A stretch of DNA of 64,000 nucleotides from Rhabditoides inermis (GCA_963966185.1 CAWZYM010000301.1:1667501-1731500); one strand, 5' to 3'; counted from the first letter of the stretch, positions 47,229-58,733 are shown. Numbers and translations: made by a program. Notes: generated by a model from the sequence alone, not told the origin.

Positions 47229-48650
47229 ATGGATCCGGAACTATTGAAACAGCGTGCGGCCTTCCAGAAGCATGCCTCGCGCACAATGGCCGTCCAACAG
47301 CGACCTCAGGTTAGTATATTGTTTGGTTTTTCTATTATATATTTGCTTAAGATTATTTGTGTTATTTAGGCCGCCCCTGCTTCGTCGTCCCACTCGACGT
47401 ACAATGCGGAGGAAGCCAAGAAAAAGAAGAAGGCGAAGCGCCCCGAGCCCGAGCAGGCTGCCTCGAAAGGTGTGTTACGTTTCTTGTATACTTTAGAGTC
47501 AAAAATACAAGTTATATAATTGATCAACGCTGCAGAGTTCGACTACAAGACGGCGCAGTCTCACTCGAACGCCGCCAACTTCGGCACCATGGCCAAGATC
47601 GTTGACTACATGAAGGTGAGTGAGTGGGGTGAAAGCAAGCACAATAGCTAGTGCAAGTGTTATTATTACGATTACGATCAGTGGCTTTTCCTCCAGCATT
47701 TTTTTCTAATATCTAATATATTCAAAAAAAAACAGCAATCTAACACTAAAGCCCGTTTTTGAATAGATGCTCAATGTTCTCTTGTCGATCACAGAACTAC
47801 AATGGTACCAATCAGATAATGACGAAACGTCATTGCATTGCAGAAGCGCCACCTGAACCAGCAGCAGTGGTCGCTGTCCCTGCAGGAGATCCTGGAAGAG
47901 CTGCAGATCTTCGACCTACCCAACAAGAGCATCAACTGGCTCAAGGAGGTGAGCGAGAGCAGTTCAACAGAGAAGTTCTTCGTGTGATCCCTATCACCTT
48001 ATCTGATTCCTACACATTTTCATAACTCGTTGCATTCAAGGGTTCCATTCGAGTTATTAACAGTGTTATCGTGATCGTGACTGTTAGAATTTAGAAATAT
48101 GTGACGATGTTGAACAATGAACACGGAAATCTCTTATGCTGAGTTTTTTTTTTATTTTTTTTTATTCAAGTACTGCATAGAAATTATGTTATTTCCATAA
48201 TACCGAAATAGGTGTATGGTTTCACTTTTGAATTCTCTTCTCAATCCGAGTTATTCTTAATCACTGGTAAGTTTGTTAATAATGTTAATCGTTAAATGAA
48301 TCGTAGTTATCATTATCCCTCAGGCTCTTCCGATCAACCCCCGTCTGACAGTGGATGAGGATGGCAAGTTCTCGTTCAAGCCCCCATACAAGATCAAGGG
48401 AAAGACGTCTCTCCTATCGGTTGCCAAGAAGTTCCATCAGGTGGGCTTTCTTATCACTTTGGTATTTTATACCTTGAAAAGTTTTGACACGAATGTACAT
48501 AAGGGATCGCGAGATTTCAAATTGTTTCATCTCGTTTGTTTTATGTGGAGTAGAAGAATATTTTGATTTGTTTGAGGATGGGAAGGGCGGAATTCTGTTG
48601 TCCGATCTGAACGAGTGCGTCCCGCAGGCGGATAAGATGCTGGAGGTATC

Positions 48651-48697
<47 letters not shown>

Positions 48698-49458
48698 GCG
48701 CCTTCCTTGCAGGCTATGGGCACGCAGCTGATCGTCGTTCAGACGGCGGTGAACAAGAGGAAGGACAAGGTGGGCAGGGGTTCCCCCAAAGATAGTGGAT
48801 ATTCTCAGCTCTCAGCTTTTTTTCTTCTAAAAATTTATATTCGAGAGACCGTACGGGTACCGCATATTATGTTTTCGTAGTTGTAATTTATTTCGGTGAA
48901 CACTGGAATCCGTTATTTTTTTATTCGTTCAGGTTTTCTTCTTCAACGACACGGACCTGGAGTTCGAGCTGGAGGACGGTGAGTTATTTTTATATTAATT
49001 TAATGACGTGTCCCGGTTCTCGGTTGAATAGTGCTCTGGGACTGGGAGTATTTACTCCGCACATGATATCTCATGCAGACTTCCGTTCTCTGTGGCGCAG
49101 CATAGGCGTGGACCATCTGGATGAGAAGAAGATCGAGGAGTACCTGTCCAAGCATGGTGAATTCATATTCATGTGGCTTGGTTCACATTTGCCAACAACA
49201 CCCTGTTTTCAGAAAGTGTGATAATTTCCCAAACAACCTAGTAACAACAACACCCTGTTTTCAGAAAGTGTTTTCAGAAAGTTTCCAAACAACGAAACAA
49301 CCTAGTAACTTGTACTGTTTGTAGGCATCGACACGATGAAGGACTTGGCTCCGAAGCGCGCGGCGAACCAGCCACTGAAGAGGAAGGCAGTGAAGAGGAA
49401 GGGCAACCAGAAGGTGCACAACGAGCATCTCGCAGACGTCCTCCAGGACTACCAGTAG
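47229..49458 (+). CDS. GTF2E2: general transcription factor IIE subunit beta
   Basis: Subunit of TFIIE, which with TFIIE alpha recruits and regulates TFIIH at RNA polymerase II promoters. About nine exons join to some 270 residues. The N-terminus is basic and low-complexity (EEAKKKKKAKR). The core winged-helix region shows FSFKPPYKIKGKTSLLSVAK, KGGILLSDLNECVPQADKML, VFFFNDTDLEFELEDDFRSL, WRSIGVDHLDEKKIEEYLSK and HNEHLADVLQDYQ at the end, all in family order. A GA microsatellite (48651-48694) lies in one intron. The last intron (49157-49324) carries a duplicated segment with repeated TTTTCAG. Confidence 0.95.
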
Positions 49459-49724
49459 ACGGCTACTGTACTGGGGTACTGTAGTTTCAGGATTTCAATA
49501 TTGTTTGTTCTCCAACTTTGTAGAGGTGTGTGAATTGTTGTTGTGAAAATTGTTGTTATTTCGTGTGTACACTTAATAAAGGATCTGAAAAAATGTTTTC
49601 TCAATGAAGTTGGGACGACACGGTTCTTGTCCGTTTGATATCTGAAGAAACTGGAAGAGCGAGCTGTTGTGATTAATTTCGTACATGTGGGAGTGGCGAT
49701 TAGGTATTCGAGAGACTTTTTTCC

Positions 49725-49730
49725 TCCAGC
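49725..49730 (+). promoter_or_regulatory. likely spliced-leader acceptor of D2HGDH
   Basis: The sequence cctccagc directly precedes the ATG (49731). It lies 270 bases after the TFIIE beta stop on the same strand, so the two genes could form an operon. Confidence 0.4.
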
Positions 49731-50709
49731 ATGCTCGTTGCATCAGTGGCTCGTCGCCTCGCCTCAACTGCGCCCCTGCCCAGGGATGCAAGGTACAGTA
49801 GTCACAATACTGTATGAATACTGTGAAAAGGTAAAGGTAGTAGATTCGGTAGACTTATGAGCACTCTGCAGAGCGTCGAAGCAAAGGCCGTCATGAGTAC
49901 TGTCTACCATAAATTTAGGTTCGCCCGTATCACTGACGCGGACGTGCGAGTGTTCGAGTCGATTGTTGGATGTGACAACGTGAAGAGAGGAGAGGAGGAG
50001 ATGGCCCCATTCAATGCAGACTGGATGAGACAGTACAATGGTGGGGGTGTATGACAGTGTTTGAAAAATACTACCAGTTTTGTCTCTCAAATTGTATTAT
50101 CTAACATGTAATCGATATACTTTCTCTGTGGAACGTATTCACACCCCTTTCTTGCCAGGCTCTGCTCCGTGTGCGGTTCTTCCGTCGACGGCCGAAGAAT
50201 GCTCGGCACTGCTCAGACACTGCGTGGAGAAGAAGATCGCAGTGGTGCCACAGGCTGGAAACACGGGTGGGGAGGGAGAGAGAGAGAAAGAGAGAAAGGA
50301 GGAGGGAGAGAGAGAGAGAGAGAACGGAGGAGGGAGAGAGAGAGAGGGGGGGAGGGAGAGGGGGGGAGAGAGAGAGAGAGAGAGAGGGAGGGAGAGAGAG
50401 GGAGAGGGAGAGGGAGACAGAGAGGGGAGAGGGAGAGAGAAATGGAGGTAGAAAGCGGGGAAAGAAAGATACCTTTCATCTCTTTCGCATAACGCTGCTG
50501 TTCACTGTACGAAAATCTAATTCCGAAACCATTTTAATTTTTTTTTCAATACAAGAGTTGTCAGAAACCGATGAATGGTATGCGTTCAGGTCTGGTGGGT
50601 GGATCCGTGCCGGTGTTCGATGAGCTCGTGCTGTCGACGAAGAGGATGAAGAAAAAGATGGAGCTGAACGAGACATCTGGTGGGTGAGAGAAGGGGGCAA
50701 GGGGATCAG

Positions 50710-50777
<68 letters not shown>

Positions 50778-51926
50778 GAAGGAGCGAGGTAGAGTAGAGA
50801 GCGACCGGACACCGATGGGTGTGGGTGAGCGACGGTGAGGGTGTTCCCTGGATCACGATCTGATTCGCTCTTCCTGCAAGCAATATATTACTTTCACCGT
50901 ATCGAATAGTTTACATGCTATGTTTGCAGGCATTCTGACGTGCTCGTCTGGCTGGGTACTGCAGGATCTGGAGGAGCGGATAGCCGACAAGGGATACACT
51001 ATGCCATTCGATCTGGGGGCTAAGGTGGTTACGGTTTGGCTACTAGATTTGATATATATGAGATAGTAGAAGCGAGGTAATCGCAGGGATCGAGAGTTGC
51101 GTGGTTTAAAGATGTTCTAATGGGAATGATCTCGATTCGGCGGCATCAGATGACGTGAGAGTGAGTGAGTGTTTGAGGGTTCGTGTCTGATCGGCGGCAA
51201 TATCTCGACATGTGCGGGGGGCATTCGCCTTCTTCGATACGGCAGCCTTCACGCACATCTACTCGGATGCGAGGTGGTCAGTGGGGAGGGGGAGGGGATA
51301 AGTTGAGTACGTTTCACCGAGTCTAGTAAATCACATTTCGCTGATTCAAATGCCTCGATATTCATAGAACAAAATCTTGAAAAAAATAATCTGTTTGTGA
51401 GACTATTTTTCCAGGTTATCCCGGATGCGCAGGGTTCGATCCTCAAGTTGGGAGGCGCGCTCAGAAAAGTAAGGGGTCATTTATTTATTACGTACTACGT
51501 TGCTGGATATTTAAGTTGTTCGAGGTAGATCGGGATTTCTTTATTGAATGTTGAAAGCGTCTGATAATATGTGTGTCTCGCTCACTCGACACGTGTGCTT
51601 TGCAGGACAACACCTCCCTCCACTCGCACCATCTCTTCGTCGGAGCAGAAGGACAGTTGGGAGTGATCAGCGAGGTGCGCGGCAGAATAGACTGTCTCGT
51701 GATTCGCAATCACTAGTTTTATCCTTGAAAAGAAATGTGTGGTGGAATAAGATACGGTTTCAGCGATGGTTGTGTTCTAGAATTGGGGTCGTCAAAACAA
51801 GATGCATTAACCTAGCATTGTCAACCTTACACTCAAACTTGTTGTGAAACATATTTGTGAATACAACAGGTCACAATGACTGTGGTGGCGCGGCCGACTT
51901 CCGTCCAGTCGGCCATGCTGGGTGAG

Positions 51927-51975
<49 letters not shown>

Positions 51976-52065
51976 AGATTGTGGAAACGAAGGAAATGGT
52001 TCGGGATGCGACGGTCGCTGCGAACAAGTGTCAGAAGAAGAGGGAGAGGAAGTAAGAAAGAGAGG

Positions 52066-52113
<48 letters not shown>

Positions 52114-53799
52114 ATTTGATGGTGTGTGGGAGGAATGTGTATGGAATGTCTTGCAGGCGTTTCCTCGTTCGATGCTTGCCGCCGCGTGCTCGCACTGGCT
52201 AGGAAGAGACTCGGAGAGGTGAGCTGTAAATGCTTTGTTATGAAGATCGGCTGTTTTTTTTACTATTTCTAAGAAACTGTGTTTTTACGATTCGCTTATG
52301 TATTCACAATGTATGACACTTGTTCTCATTCCAGGTGCTGTCTTCGTTCGAGATGATGGACGTAGAGACGATGGACGTGAGTCTCTACTTTCTCTGTTTC
52401 TCTCTCTCTCTTCTCTCTCTCTCTCTCTCTCTCTCCTCTCTCCTCTCTACTTCCCCCTCCCTCCCCCCTCTCACCAGGTGATCGAAGAGAGTCTCTCTCT
52501 CCGCCCTGTCCTCTCCGGCCGTCCCCGCTTCACTCTACTCATCGAAGTATCCGGTCAGTTTGTTTCTTTTCTCGTTTTGCTGATAATATGATGAATACAC
52601 GATGTGAATTGAGGTTCGGATGCGCGTCATGATTCGGAGAAGATGAGTGCATTTCTGGAGGAGTGCATCGAGACCGGGCTGGCCGAGGATGGAGTGCAGG
52701 TGGGCGGATTAGTGGAGGCGGGGCTAGAGCGCTTGTGCCAGGGATGCGTAGTTATGAAGATAAAAGGTATTACATATTTCATTGCTGGCGCTTACCACCT
52801 GTCTTCTTCAGCCGTTTGATCTAAATTGATTCAGTAATGCGCATCTCACTTTACAGGCAAGCAGTGCGGAGGAGTCGGCTGCAATGTGGAAACTTCGAGA
52901 GGCGAGCCCACTCGCTATGGCCAAGAAGGTACGGGGGAAGGGAGGGCGGGACAGGTGTGTTGTGGCGAGCTGGTATGGACTGCGTGTTGCAGGGCTACCT
53001 CTGGAAGTATGATGTCAGTCTTCCACTCAACCACTTCTACAGGTGATCGATGGAAGATTCTCGCGAAGAGTATACAATTTAAAAAATCGTAATTCGAAAT
53101 GTTTTCGTCGAAACATCTTATAAAAATAATAAGGAATTCGGAGGTATATACTGGCAGCTACTTGATTTCTCAGATTGACGGAGGAGACTCGGAAGCGCGT
53201 CGGCTCGCTGGCCACTGCAGTCGTCACGTATGGACACGTGGGGGACGGGAACTCGCATCTCAACATCACCACACATGGATACAACAAGCAACTCGCCGAC
53301 TGGGGGGTTTTGATATGACAATTGATGAGGCAACTTTATTGCAACTAGTAGTAGAGAGCAGGAGTGGTTACCAGAGTGAAACGTAGAAAGGACATACAAA
53401 AGGGAAGCGAGTGGTTGATGTATTATGTATTACATATTGATTGCAGCATTTACCCGTGGTTGTATGAGTGGGTCGTGTCGCATGGAGGCAGTGTGTCGGC
53501 AGAGCATGGAGTCGGACAGATGAAGGTGCCATTGAAGTTTCATTCTTGTTTTTTTTTGTTTTTTTTAGCTCTAGTTTTAGTACAGTGAAACATTTCGATT
53601 TTCACGTGTTGTTGAATGTGCAGATGCTGTATACAGTCCTAGTGTCACATGGATGTGATGAATTCAAAAACTTGAATATGTCATTTTTCAGCGCGAGTAC
53701 GCTCGTATCGGTAAATCGGCGGGAGAGTTGGCCCTCGCTCGCGCAGTCAAAAAGACATTCGACCCGCATGGAATCATGTCCCCTTACAAGATGCTGTAG
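49731..53799 (+). CDS. D2HGDH: D-2-hydroxyglutarate dehydrogenase, mitochondrial
   Basis: FAD enzyme that oxidises D-2-hydroxyglutarate to 2-oxoglutarate. The N-terminus ([20 protein letters not shown]) looks like a mitochondrial targeting peptide. The FAD-binding part shows [48 protein letters not shown] and [17 protein letters not shown]. The C-terminal part shows [55 protein letters not shown] and [12 protein letters not shown]. At least 14 exons. An intron near 51917-52156 contains an orphan exon from the membrane-protein family flanked by GA repeats; D2HGDH exons on both sides read normally. Large GA arrays fill introns at 50274-50452 and 50711-50774. Confidence 0.93.
50274..50452. repeat. 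GA-rich microsatellite
   Basis: About 180 bases of purine-only repeats in a D2HGDH intron, followed by another pure GA run at 50711-50774. Confidence 0.95.
51973..52058 (+). pseudogene. orphan exon 4 of the membrane-protein family
   Basis: Nearly identical to part of exon 4 of the genes at 26906, 32532 and 55158. It encodes [19 protein letters not shown] and CQKKRERK and still ends in the gtaag donor of its source. GA repeats flank it on both sides (51927-51974 and 52058-52111), replacing the rest of the source gene. It lies in a D2HGDH intron, in the same transcriptional orientation. Confidence 0.9.
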
Positions 53800-54193
53800 A
53801 TGACGTGCACGGCCTTCTGACTGGTTCCTCTTGTCTTCTAAACATTTCTTTGCCTTCAAACAGCTTAATTCGTTTATCCACACGTGTTCTAATTGAGATC
53901 GTTATGTAGCATGTGATGTTTCTGTACACATATTTCCGTCTTTGTGCGAGTTTTATGAGGGTCTATTTTTGGTGTATAGTATAGCATATTCAGTTCTTCT
54001 CTTGTGCATTCAATGCGTGATTTTGGAATGAAAGAGTTTTATGCTCTTTTCATGTGCGACTTATTTGCTTATTTCATAATCCACAGGTCTCCCACTAGTT
54101 TTCTCTAGACGGGGAGAATTCTGCAGGTGACCGAAAGGAACGAGTGGACTATTCTGTGAGACTGTTACTCTACCGTAGTCTTACCTCTAACGT
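53800..54193. other. intergenic region
   Basis: D2HGDH 3' flank. No gene seen. Confidence 0.5.
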
Positions 54194-54391
54194 CTAACGA
54201 CTTCTGAAGGTGTTTTCGTTCTTTAGGCCCTGCTCCGGAAATCTAGTACTCGATCTGGAGGAAGCATCGTCTGATAAATGTGTATCATCTTTTTCATCAT
54301 CGTTATGTATGAGTGGGAATGGGATTGATTGCAACAATTCCTCTATGCGCACATTCATTTGTTGTAGTTGTGTGTGTGCACGCATATCCAT
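54194..54391 (-). CDS. possible small acidic protein
   Basis: 65 codons starting MDMRAHTQLQQMNVRIEELL, with an acidic Ser/Asp-rich centre (NDDEKDDTHLSDDASSRS). The composition looks like coding sequence more than noise, but no relative, signal or splice context supports it. Confidence 0.25.
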   Translation of the reverse strand: MDMRAHTQLQQMNVRIEELLQSIPFPLIHNDDEKDDTHLSDDASSRSSTRFPEQGLKNENTFRSR

Positions 54392-54436
54392 CCGCAGTCC
54401 TTTCTCGTCATTGTGAGTTTCGTCATGTCGAAACGC

Positions 54437-54549
54437 GCACGGATGGCCGAGTGGTCTAAGGCGCCAGACTCAAGCGATCGCTTCATACGAGCATGTGTGG
54501 GCATTCTGGTATCGGAAACGATGCGTGGGTTCGAACCCCACTCCGTGCA
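54437..54549 (+). tRNA. tRNA-Leu (CAA) with intron, second copy
   Basis: Nearly identical to the gene at 26267-26379: the same acceptor (GCACGGA/TCCGTGC), CTCAAG anticodon loop, variable arm and T arm. The intron, of about 30 nt, differs only slightly. A T5 run follows at about 54553. Confidence 0.97.
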
Positions 54550-54620
54550 AAAGTTTTTGCTGAGGTGGAAACATCTCGAAAATTGACCGAACTTGTTCTT
54601 GATGTATTTGGTAAAAGCAG

Positions 54621-54688
54621 TCGCATTTGGCATAATAGTTGATAGTGGTTTTCAACCACTTGACCCGGGTTCGATTCTCGTGCGGGAA
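54621..54688 (+). pseudogene. decayed tRNA-Glu (UUC)
   Basis: Aligns over its length with the tRNA-Glu at 26124-26195. The anticodon arm is intact as AGTGG/CCACT around TTTTCAA (anticodon TTC), but the D loop has lost its GG and the T stem and acceptor pair poorly. It follows tRNA-Leu(CAA) in the same order as at 26 kb. Confidence 0.7.
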
Positions 54689-54810
54689 TATCTGTACTCT
54701 TCCTATTCACACTGGAGGAGTGATTATGACAGTCGAACCTACTGCCGGTATGAATCGATAATCGATCGATATCTATCGATTGAATCCAGCTCACGTCGCA
54801 GTTCTCGAAT

Positions 54811-54930
54811 ATGTTTCTGAATAAGAGTGATGCGGTTTTGGAGATTCGTTCTGAGAATACAACAAGGGAACTGGAAGTGGAATTATACGCGAAAAAAGAA
54901 AAGGAACCCAATAGGAGTCAAATATTTTAG
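54811..54930 (+). CDS. possible short exon or micro-ORF
   Basis: 39 codons, MFLNKSDAVLEIRSENTTRE then a Lys/Glu-rich end. A gtcgcag acceptor lies a few bases upstream of the ATG. No other support. Confidence 0.15.
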   Translation: MFLNKSDAVLEIRSENTTRELEVELYAKKEKEPNRSQIF

Positions 54931-55157
54931 GATTGACTAACACCACTGTTCCGTTCTACGATCCTTTCCGATATTTCTGATTTACAACTGTTTTTTTTGG
55001 GTTGTGCTGGTAAAACATTGCTAACGTGACAAACAACAGAAAAGCGAGCGCATACATATGACGTGAAAAAACGTTATTTGCATCTTGCATGTCTATGCTT
55101 TTCACCCATCGTCATTTCTCCCTTCTCTCTCTCCCTCCACTCTTGTCTCGCACAGTC

Positions 55158-55290
55158 ATGTCGAGTGGTCTCCTCTCCCTTTCCTCCCTCCCTATCGCTA
55201 TTCTCATCGGAGCAGCAGACGCTACTCCCAAACACGCACTGGAGAACCAAGCCAGCATGGTCCGTCTTCCTCCCCTTTTCCCTCTCCCCC

Positions 55291-55327
<37 letters not shown>

Positions 55328-55997
55328 CTCTCTCCCTCCACCTTCTCTCCCTCTCTCTCTCCTCTCTCGTTTTCCTCCACCATCTATTTCCAGACTTCTC
55401 GCGAGCGTGTTCTCAAGGACAGTGGCATCTATGTTGGTGGGTTACTGTATTCTACAGTACCCTCTCCTACCGTATTCTTTCAGCCGGCATCTGCGGTCTC
55501 AGCTTTGTTCTCTCGCTTGTCATCTTCCTCTTCATTGCCAAGTACCGTCTCGATGTGGGTCACTGTACCTACCGTACCCTAGCAATATACCGTATTCAGG
55601 ACCTGTGGCGTCGTTATGACAAATCGAGGGAGCAGATTGTGGAAACGAAGGAAATGATTCGAGATGCGACGGTCGCTGCGAACAAGTGTCAGAAGAAAAG
55701 GGAGAGGAAGTAAGAGAGAGAGAGCGAGAGAGAGAGGGGGAGAGAGGGAGGAGAGAGAGGTAGAGAGAGAAGGAGAGAGAGGAGGGAAGAGAGGGAGGAG
55801 AGAGAGAGAGGGGGAGAAAGAGGGAGGAGAGAGAGAGGGAAGGAGAGAGGGCATTAGAGGGGGAGAGAGAGAGGGGAGAGAGGGAGGAGAGAGGGAGAGA
55901 GGAAAAGAGAAATTCCTTTTGTAGGGTGCGTGGACGTCGCTCTCAGAAGGCCCGTCGTTCGTCTCGCTCCGGAAAGTTCACTCGTTCTTCTGCATAG
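55158..55997 (+). CDS. small single-pass membrane protein, copy C
   Basis: Exons 55158-55259, 55394-55436, 55484-55554, 55600-55709 and 55925-55997 sum to 399 bases, giving 132 residues. Order: signal-peptide-like start (MSSGLLSLSSLPIAILIGAA), outer segment (TSRERVLKDSGIYV), transmembrane helix (AGICGLSFVLSLVIFLFIAK), juxtamembrane charged helix ([18 protein letters not shown]) and basic tail (VRGRRSQKARRSSRSGKFTR). A type I topology with a cytoplasmic basic tail is likely. The ATG lies two bases after a cacag acceptor. Function unknown; three copies exist in this window. Confidence 0.8.
55710..55907. repeat. GA-rich microsatellite in membrane-protein gene C
   Basis: Purine-only repeat of about 200 bases filling the last intron. 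Another CT array lies at 55281-55360 in the first intron. Confidence 0.95.
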
Positions 55998-56914
55998 AAG
56001 AGAGAAGAGAACAGAAGAAGACAGACATTGTATCCAATATCAGTTACTACTTACAAATACCCATGTCTGCGTCTGTTTTGAGATTTTGAGATATGAATAA
56101 AGCGTTCCAATGGTGGTGTTATTTCAATGTGTTCTCATAGCGAATGTTTGATGACATCATGACATCATAACATAACTGTTTCCCAAAGAAAGGCTCTCAT
56201 TTGTCGGCTTCTTTGCCAAGTGGTACTGTAACCCGGGGCACTGTGTGAAGGTCCCGTCTCCCATACCTCATGGGAAAAGCATAGATGCCATTTATGTATG
56301 AAGCAGGTAGCTCGAATGATATATATACCCGAATATACAATGAGAAACGAACTCCTCACTGTTCTTGGGGTATCTATTCACAATTCAACACACGTTGGGA
56401 ATTGACCTAGTTCATATGAATAGAGTGCCTCGGGCACAGGGAAAGGTGCATTGACTCTGTTTGTTGTAGCAGACTCACTTGCCCTGAGGGCATGAAACAG
56501 ACTCCCATCCAATTAACACAGAGTCCTCTTATCTCGAACAGACTAGATAACCAGAGGGTAGAACGGTTGGATAAAAGGGAGTGGGGCGATCACTCATCAT
56601 CAGTCGAGAGTTGTCTCACTATTCTGTTGTCTCACTATATGTCATAAAATATTATTGTTTCTTTATGACGTCATAAACATGTGTCGTATCCCATCAGTTA
56701 CCACTCTCTTGTTCTCACCTCCCTCGCATCTTTTTGTTCACATGCCTCGAGTCTCATAGAAAGGGGCGGGGCTATTGAGGCGGCGTCCAATCGGCACCGC
56801 CACTCTTCACCATACAACCAATCGGAAATGGTCGCCACACATTGCTTGTTTCTCTGTGTTCGCATTGCATTGTATTCACTACTGATTGTTGCAACCCGTT
56901 GTTGTTTCCAGACA
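55998..56914. other. shared spacer of the duplicated pair
   Basis: Matches 31614-32531 in reverse complement over most of its length. It contains AATAAA near 56096 and TGACGTCA at 56666-56673. No gene seen. Confidence 0.65.
56903..56911 (+). promoter_or_regulatory. likely spliced-leader acceptor of the REF-1-like gene
   Basis: A tttccag acceptor three bases before the ATG, identical in the inverted copy A. Confidence 0.5.
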
Positions 56915-57542
56915 ATGTCTACCCCTGTGTTCTCTCCTTATGAGATTTCTCACGAGAAGATTCGAAGGGAGAGGTACTCTCGGGCCGAAAAGGTGCTAAG
57001 GAAGTATCTACTCGCCATCTATCCTTCTCACAGGTAACCATTCACTTCATTCCATCTATTCACTCCTTCTTTTCTTTATCAGTCTTTCGTTGCAGGACCA
57101 AGCTCGGTCAGAACAACGTCTTGGAGTTGACTCTGGAAGTCCAAAACGAGCTCCAATCACACATCTATACACTCATGACAGGAAAGAAAGGTAGAGAAAC
57201 TGATTTTTTCAATGTTTTAAACTTTTTTCTTTAAAGTGGATGTAGTACTGTCTCGCTGTGAGACGCTTGTAAATTCTCTATCCACTCTCCCATCTGACAA
57301 CGACAACGAAGATTCGAAGCAATTCAAAGCTGCACTCAAGAAACACTTCAGGTAAGAGAAAGAGAGAGAGAGAGAGAGAAAGAGAAAAAGAGAAGTAATC
57401 ACTTCCATTTTAGTCACTCATCTGTCTCCCGTGTCTCGTTCTCTCCTCTCACTCCCGATTCATCTCCTGATTTCTCGCCCGCTCGCATCCCGTTCACTAC
57501 TTACAAGGACAATACACCCACTGGGAAGGTGAGTTCTTCTTC

Positions 57543-57592
<50 letters not shown>

Positions 57593-58044
57593 CCTCTCCA
57601 AACACCTCTATTTCAGATTCCCTCGAAGACGTTGGTTGAGCAGCGTCGTCGCAATCGGCTCAAGTTCAGTCTGGATCGACTGAAAGAGAGCCTCCTTCTC
57701 ATCAACCCTCATATCACGTAAGTCAATCTATAATCAATCAATATCAATCTCTGTCTTCTTTTAGGTCCAAACTCGAGAAGGCAGACATCGCTGAGCTGAG
57801 TGTGATTTGTCTTCGGGAGCTCACAGTCACTATCTCCAACCTTCTGTCCACCAAGAAAGACGGGAAGGATTCCAAGGAGACCTCCCTTCCTCTCCTCCTC
57901 TCTCCCCTCCTCCCCACTTCTCCTGCTCCATCCACCCTTCTCCCTCCTCCTCTTCTTCCCATTCCTTTCCTGTTCAACTTCCCTCTTCCTACCCCCTCTC
58001 CCTCTGTGTCCGCTAAAACTAACATTTGGCGTCCGTGGGTCTAA
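56915..58044 (+). CDS. REF-1/Hes-like double-HLH repressor, copy B
   Basis: Exons 56915-57033, 57096-57190, 57237-57351, 57414-57528, 57617-57717 and 57765-58044 sum to 825 bases, giving 274 residues. HLH 1 covers about residues 13-66 and the second bHLH about 150-205, with basic region EQRRRNRLK and helix 2 SKLEKADIAELSVICLREL. The Pro/Leu-rich tail ends NIWRPWV, the Groucho/UNC-37 recruitment motif. It is highly similar to copy A. Differences cluster in the tail (AKTNIWRPWV versus TNISKVWRPWA). Expected to be a nuclear DNA-binding repressor. Confidence 0.9.
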
Positions 58045-58252
58045 TTAAATGCGTATTAAATTTCTATTGAATAAACTATAAACATCGTTGTGTTTTATAT
58101 TTTTACAACAATATACATGTAAATTCAAATGAAGAGATTACAAATTCTACATAAAAGCTTTGACAACATTCCGAAAGTCAGTATATGATGTAACAATGTA
58201 AACAAAACATGCACAGAAACTTTGCTTATAAAACTGTATAACACATCCGTTT

Positions 58253-58682
58253 TCACTCGACGAGAGTATCCTCTGGCACTCCGATGACACGCGCATAGTA
58301 GCGGAGAGCAGCCTTCTCCTCCTCCGTCGCCGGATACACCTACACAACGCCCAGTCAAGCCACGCCCACTTGCCTCAGACTCCACCCCCTCAGGCCTCGC
58401 CCACCTTGACATGTGTGAGAAGAGAGGAACTCATGAACGACTCTCCCTGCGAGTCGCGAGACAGACACTGTACCGCATCGGACACAGTCGACGGGGGCAG
58501 ACCGATCTGAACGAGCACACTGGTCCCGACACGAAAGCATTCCTACAGTACCTTCTCGAACAGCGGTCGGAGCGTGTTCTCACAGTCGTTGACGACGTCG
58601 TCATACCAGATGACAGGGTGACAGTACTGGTCCTGGAAATGTACAGTCATGAGAAAGGGCGGCAGGGCGAGAAAGAGAGAGA

Positions 58683-58733
<51 letters not shown>

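Larger units (their letters stand above)
55080..58080 (+). repeat. inverted segmental duplication, arm 2
   Basis: Reverse-complement partner of 30440-33440, about 22 kb away. It carries membrane-protein gene C, the conserved spacer and REF-1-like copy B. Confidence 0.93.
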
